DNA of 64,000 bases, taken from Devosia nanyangense. Lineage in GTDB: Bacteria; Pseudomonadota; Alphaproteobacteria; Rhizobiales; Devosiaceae. The stretch is taken from assembly GCA_016213505.1 (NCBI GenBank), contig JACRAF010000041.1, forward strand, positions 1-64,000. The letters are read 5' to 3'. Below the pieces are notes generated by a model that worked only from the letters and a program-made list of their open reading frames with translations, ran no database searches and was not told the DNA's origin. Both the position numbers and the translations under genes were made by a program. This document shows, piece after piece, positions 60,892-64,000 of this stretch. The stretch's first letter is position 1; each line of letters opens with the position of its first letter.

Positions 60892-63018
60892 TTGGCCGAT
60901 CTCCCCGACGCGGCCCTCAAGCTGCCCGCCTTCAAGTTCCCGACCCTCGCGGCGATCGACAAGACGCTGCGCTCGACCGATATCGGCCTCGCCATCGGTG
61001 TCATGGCGATCATCGTCGTGCTCATCCTGCCGCTGCCGCCGTTCCTGCTCGACGTCCTGCTGGCGATCTCGATCGTCTTTTCCGTCCTTATCCTGATGAC
61101 GGGCCTCTTCATCCAGACTCCGCTCGAATTCTCCTCGTTCCCGACGGTGCTCCTGATCGCGGCCATGATGCGGCTGGCACTCAACCTTGCCAGCACCCGC
61201 CTCATCCTCGCCAACGGCCACAACGGCCCGGACGCCGCCGGCCACGTCATCGAGGCGTTCGGCAATTTCGTGATGCGCGGCAACTTCGTCATCGGCGTCG
61301 TCGTCTTCGCCATCCTCATCATCGTCAACTTCGTCGTCATAACCAAGGGCTCGGGCCGCATCGCCGAGGTCGCGGCGCGCTTCAACCTCGACGCCATGCC
61401 CGGCAAGCAGATGGCGATCGATGCCGACCTTTCGGCCGGACTCATCGACGAAGCGACGGCCCGCGAGCGGCGCAAGACCCTCGAGGCGGAGAGCGCCTTC
61501 TTCGGCAACATGGATGGCGCCAGCAAATTCGTGCGCGGCGACGCCATCGCTGGCCTGCTCATCACCTTCATCAACATCATCGCCGGCATGGTTATCGGCA
61601 TGATGCAGGAGGGATTGAGCTTTCAGGAGGCGGGCAACAACTACACATTGCTGACCGTCGGCGACGGCCTCGTCAGCCAGATTCCGGCGCTGATCGTATC
61701 GACCGCCGCGGGCCTCTTGGTCTCCAAGGCCGGCGTCACCGGCTCCGCCGACAAGGCGCTGGTCGCCCAGTTCACCGGCTACCCCAAGGCGCTCGGCATG
61801 TCGGCTGCGGTGATCGGGGTCATGGCCTTCCTCCCGGGCATGCCGATCCTGCCGTTCCTGGCGCTGGCCGGCGGCATCGGCTATCTCGCCGTGCGCTCGA
61901 CCCGGCTCAACGCCGCAAAACTGGCCCACGCCGCCACCAGTGCGCTGCTCGGCAAGCCGGCGAGTGCCGCCCATGAAGAAGCGCCGATCACCGACAGCCT
62001 CAAGATCGACGAGCTGAAGCTCGAACTCGGCTATGGCCTGCTCTCGCTGGTCAAAGAAGACGAGAGCGGCACCGACCGCCTGACCGAGCAGATCAAGGCG
62101 CTGCGGCGGCAATTGGCGACCGAACTCGGCTTCGTCATGCCGCCGGTCCGCATCCTCGACAACATGCAGCTCGAGCCCAACGACTACACCGTCAAGATCA
62201 AGGAGGTCGACGCCGGCAAAGGCAAGATCTTCGCCAACCAGCTGATGGTGATGGACCCGATGGGCAAGGAGATCACCCTGCCCGGCTATCACACCACAGA
62301 GCCGACCTTCGGGCTGCCCGCCACCTGGATCGAGCCGGCGCTGCGCGACGAGGCGGAACTGAAAGGCTATTCCATCATCGATCCCTCGACGGTGATCTCG
62401 ACGCACCTGACCGAAGTACTGAAGGCCAACGTCGCGGACCTGTTGAGCTACGCCAATGTGCAATCGCTGCTCAACGGGCTCAGCAAGGATCAGCAGAAGC
62501 TGCTCGAGGACATCATTCCGAGCCAGATCTCGGTTTCGGGCATCCAGCGCGTGCTGCAGACGCTGTTGACCGAGCGCATCTCGATCCGCGACCTGCCAAC
62601 GATCCTCGAAGGCATCGCCGAGATCGCCGGCTCCGGCCGCACCACGCAGATGGTCGCCGAACACGTCCGCTCGCGGCTTGCGCGGCAGCTGTGCGCCGCC
62701 AATCTCGGGCCCGACGGCAATCTGCCGCTGGTGACGCTCAGCCCGCAATGGGAGCGCGATTTCGCCGAGGCGATGGTCGGCGAAGGCCCCGAGCGCCACC
62801 TCGCCATGGCGCCCTCCCGGCTGCAGCAGTTCATCCTCTCGGTCCAGCAGGCGTTCGAGAATGCCGCGCAGATGGGCGAGCTGCCGGTGCTCATCACCTC
62901 ACCCTCGATTCGCCCGCACGTCCGCGCCATCATCGAACGCTTCCGTCCGCAGACGGTGGTGCTGAGCCAGAACGAAGTGCATCCGCGGGTGCGATTGAGA
63001 ACCATCGGCGCGGTGTAG
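60892..63018 (+). CDS. flhA: Flagellar export gate protein FlhA
   Basis: A 708-residue inner-membrane component of the flagellar type III export gate. About eight N-terminal membrane segments include VLILPLPPFLLDVLLAISIV. The conserved cytoplasmic loop (ARFNLDAMPGKQMAIDADLS, GLIDEATARERR) follows, and a large C-terminal domain binds chaperone-substrate complexes. TTG start immediately after the flbD stop (60889-60891), GGAG upstream. flhB and fliR, usual neighbours, are not within 1 kb. Confidence 0.93.
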   Translation: MADLPDAALKLPAFKFPTLAAIDKTLRSTDIGLAIGVMAIIVVLILPLPPFLLDVLLAISIVFSVLILMTGLFIQTPLEFSSFPTVLLIAAMMRLALNLASTRLILANGHNGPDAAGHVIEAFGNFVMRGNFVIGVVVFAILIIVNFVVITKGSGRIAEVAARFNLDAMPGKQMAIDADLSAGLIDEATARERRKTLEAESAFFGNMDGASKFVRGDAIAGLLITFINIIAGMVIGMMQEGLSFQEAGNNYTLLTVGDGLVSQIPALIVSTAAGLLVSKAGVTGSADKALVAQFTGYPKALGMSAAVIGVMAFLPGMPILPFLALAGGIGYLAVRSTRLNAAKLAHAATSALLGKPASAAHEEAPITDSLKIDELKLELGYGLLSLVKEDESGTDRLTEQIKALRRQLATELGFVMPPVRILDNMQLEPNDYTVKIKEVDAGKGKIFANQLMVMDPMGKEITLPGYHTTEPTFGLPATWIEPALRDEAELKGYSIIDPSTVISTHLTEVLKANVADLLSYANVQSLLNGLSKDQQKLLEDIIPSQISVSGIQRVLQTLLTERISIRDLPTILEGIAEIAGSGRTTQMVAEHVRSRLARQLCAANLGPDGNLPLVTLSPQWERDFAEAMVGEGPERHLAMAPSRLQQFILSVQQAFENAAQMGELPVLITSPSIRPHVRAIIERFRPQTVVLSQNEVHPRVRLRTIGAV

Positions 63019-63170
63019 GAAATGGCCCGCCCAGGGCAAACCATCACACGCCCGATGGAGAGTTATCCACAGGCTGGCCGATTGCTGCAATTGTCGCTCG
63101 TCCCGAGCTTTACGAACCGGCGGCGCAGTGATTCAAGTGAAGCAACGGCGGACCAGGACGGGGCGATCAG

Positions 63171-63488
63171 GTGGAGGCCAAGGCCACCGGCAACACATAC
63201 CGGGGCGAGGCGCTGCGGATCGCGATCGAAGCATCGCGCGGTCCGCAACCGGCGGGCGCTCCGCCCGTGGCGCCGGAGGTTCGGCATCCGTCTCGACGCC
63301 CAGCGCCGATAGCGATCAACGACAACCTCGGGCCGTCACGCGCAGCTGCGCCTGGCAGGACCGTGCGCTCGGGCCGGCGGATTGGCCGCACCATCGCGTG
63401 GGCGGTGCTTCTGCCGTTCTATGTCGCCGTGGCGGCCGGATCGCTCGGCGTGGTCGCACTCTTCGTCAAGGACCTGCTGCGCCTTTAG
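63171..63488 (+). CDS. Small single-span membrane protein, unknown
   Basis: A 105-residue protein with a disordered, Pro/Arg-rich N-terminal half (APPVAPEVRHPSRRPAPIAI) and one C-terminal membrane span (TIAWAVLLPFYVAVAAGSLG). GTG start at 63171 with a weak GGGG upstream. No family recognised. It follows flhA after 150 bp of gene-free sequence and ends one base before the convergent serine dehydratase gene. Confidence 0.5.
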   Translation: MEAKATGNTYRGEALRIAIEASRGPQPAGAPPVAPEVRHPSRRPAPIAINDNLGPSRAAAPGRTVRSGRRIGRTIAWAVLLPFYVAVAAGSLGVVALFVKDLLRL

Positions 63489-63489
63489 C

Positions 63490-64000
63490 TCAACACTCCG
63501 GCAGGCTGACGCTCAGCCCGCCGAGCGACGTTTCCTTGTAGCGCTCATCCATGTCGCGGCCGGTCTGGCGCATCGTTTCGATGCAGGCATCGAGCGGCAC
63601 GATGTGCTGGCCGTCGCCGAGCGCCGCGAGCGATGCCGCCGCCACGGCCTTCACCGCACCCATGCCGTTGCGCTCGATGCACGGCACCTGCACCAGCCCG
63701 CGAATCGGGTCGCAGGTCATGCCGAGGTGGTGCTCGAGCGCGATCTCCGCCGCATTCTCGATCTGCGCATTGGTGCCACCCATGGCCGCACAGAGCGCCG
63801 CCGCCGCCATCGCCGAGGCCGAACCGACCTCGCCCTGGCAGCCGACCTCGGCGCCCGAGATCGAGGCGTTGTACTTGATCAACCCGCCCACTGCCGCCGC
63901 GGTCAGCAGCATCTCGGGCACTCTTGCACGCGAGGCGCCGGGGACCAGATCGAGGTAGTAGCGGATCACGGCGGGGATGACGCCGGCCGCACCATTGGTC
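63490..64000 (-). CDS. sdaA: L-serine ammonia-lyase (partial, 5' end outside window)
   Basis: C-terminal 169 or so residues of the iron-sulfur L-serine dehydratase, which converts L-serine to pyruvate and ammonia. [40 protein letters not shown] and the C-terminal Cys of SVSLPEC are the conserved cluster-ligand segments (Cys residues in CQGEVGS, MTCDP and VPCIERN). Reading continues in frame to the window edge ([18 protein letters not shown]), so the true start lies beyond 64000. Confidence 0.92.
   Translation of the reverse strand, partial: TNGAAGVIPAVIRYYLDLVPGASRARVPEMLLTAAAVGGLIKYNASISGAEVGCQGEVGSASAMAAAALCAAMGGTNAQIENAAEIALEHHLGMTCDPIRGLVQVPCIERNGMGAVKAVAAASLAALGDGQHIVPLDACIETMRQTGRDMDERYKETSLGGLSVSLPEC

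Noticed and set aside
63019..63170. Possible gene between flhA and the small membrane protein
   Set aside because: No open frame with a start signal and no clear hairpin; it appears to be plain intergenic sequence.

Overview
The window looks like chromosomal DNA of a GC-rich alphaproteobacterium of the order Hyphomicrobiales, most likely a Devosia-like genus. The basis is the flagellar gene order with a CtrA-type TTAA-N7-TTAA box, a SciP (DUF1153) gene and an FlbD-type sigma-54 activator, the interspersed palindromic repeats typical of this order, and the transporter-rich content. This placement is inference; no 16S gene is present.

Layout. (1) 0.2-9.4 kb: surface polysaccharide locus. Seven tightly packed minus-strand genes (chain-length protein, O-antigen-ligase-like polymerase, polysaccharide deacetylase, DUF6492 protein, GT2 and GT4 glycosyltransferases, CelD/BioF2-like acyltransferase) lie opposite a divergent flippase. 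(2) 9.5-17.1 kb: carbohydrate operon with a LacI regulator, binding protein, two permeases, a GH2 glycosidase and an ATPase. (3) 17.2-19.5 kb: multicopper oxidase plus ZIP-type metal transporter behind a perfect TTGCAAA-N3-TTTGCAA operator-like palindrome. (4) 19.6-26.1 kb: ArgE/DapE-like hydrolase and a peptide/opine-type ABC importer (binding protein, two permeases, double ATPase). (5) 26.1-32.9 kb: S24-like repressor, small ORF, aldehyde dehydrogenase plus SDR, alpha/beta hydrolase, TPR38-like protein, S58 peptidase.

(6) 32.92-47.16 kb: a 14.2 kb integrative element inserted at the 3' end of an elongator tRNA-Met(CAT) gene and bounded by a 17-bp direct repeat. It carries a tyrosine integrase next to the tRNA, an AlpA-like small regulator, a DNA methyltransferase, a RepB-like primase translationally coupled to a helicase-like ATPase, a candidate replication origin (nested inverted repeats plus three direct repeats), a Nu1/terminase-small-subunit-like protein, a sigma-70-family factor and many small unknown genes. 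No capsid, portal, large terminase or tail gene is recognisable. The composition resembles a phage satellite (P4/PICI-like in logic), and this is the most interesting part of the window. The integrase reading frame carries an amber codon near its N-terminus.

(7) 47.3-52.0 kb: truncated DUF4130 gene beside the tRNA, an ECF sigma factor/YfbK-type VWA protein pair, a small membrane protein and mnmA. (8) 52.1-63.5 kb: flagellar genes fliK, flgD, sciP, (GST on the other strand), fliF, fliG, fliH, fliN, flbD, flhA, with a good sigma-54 promoter before fliK and a CtrA box before fliF. (9) The right edge cuts an L-serine dehydratase gene.
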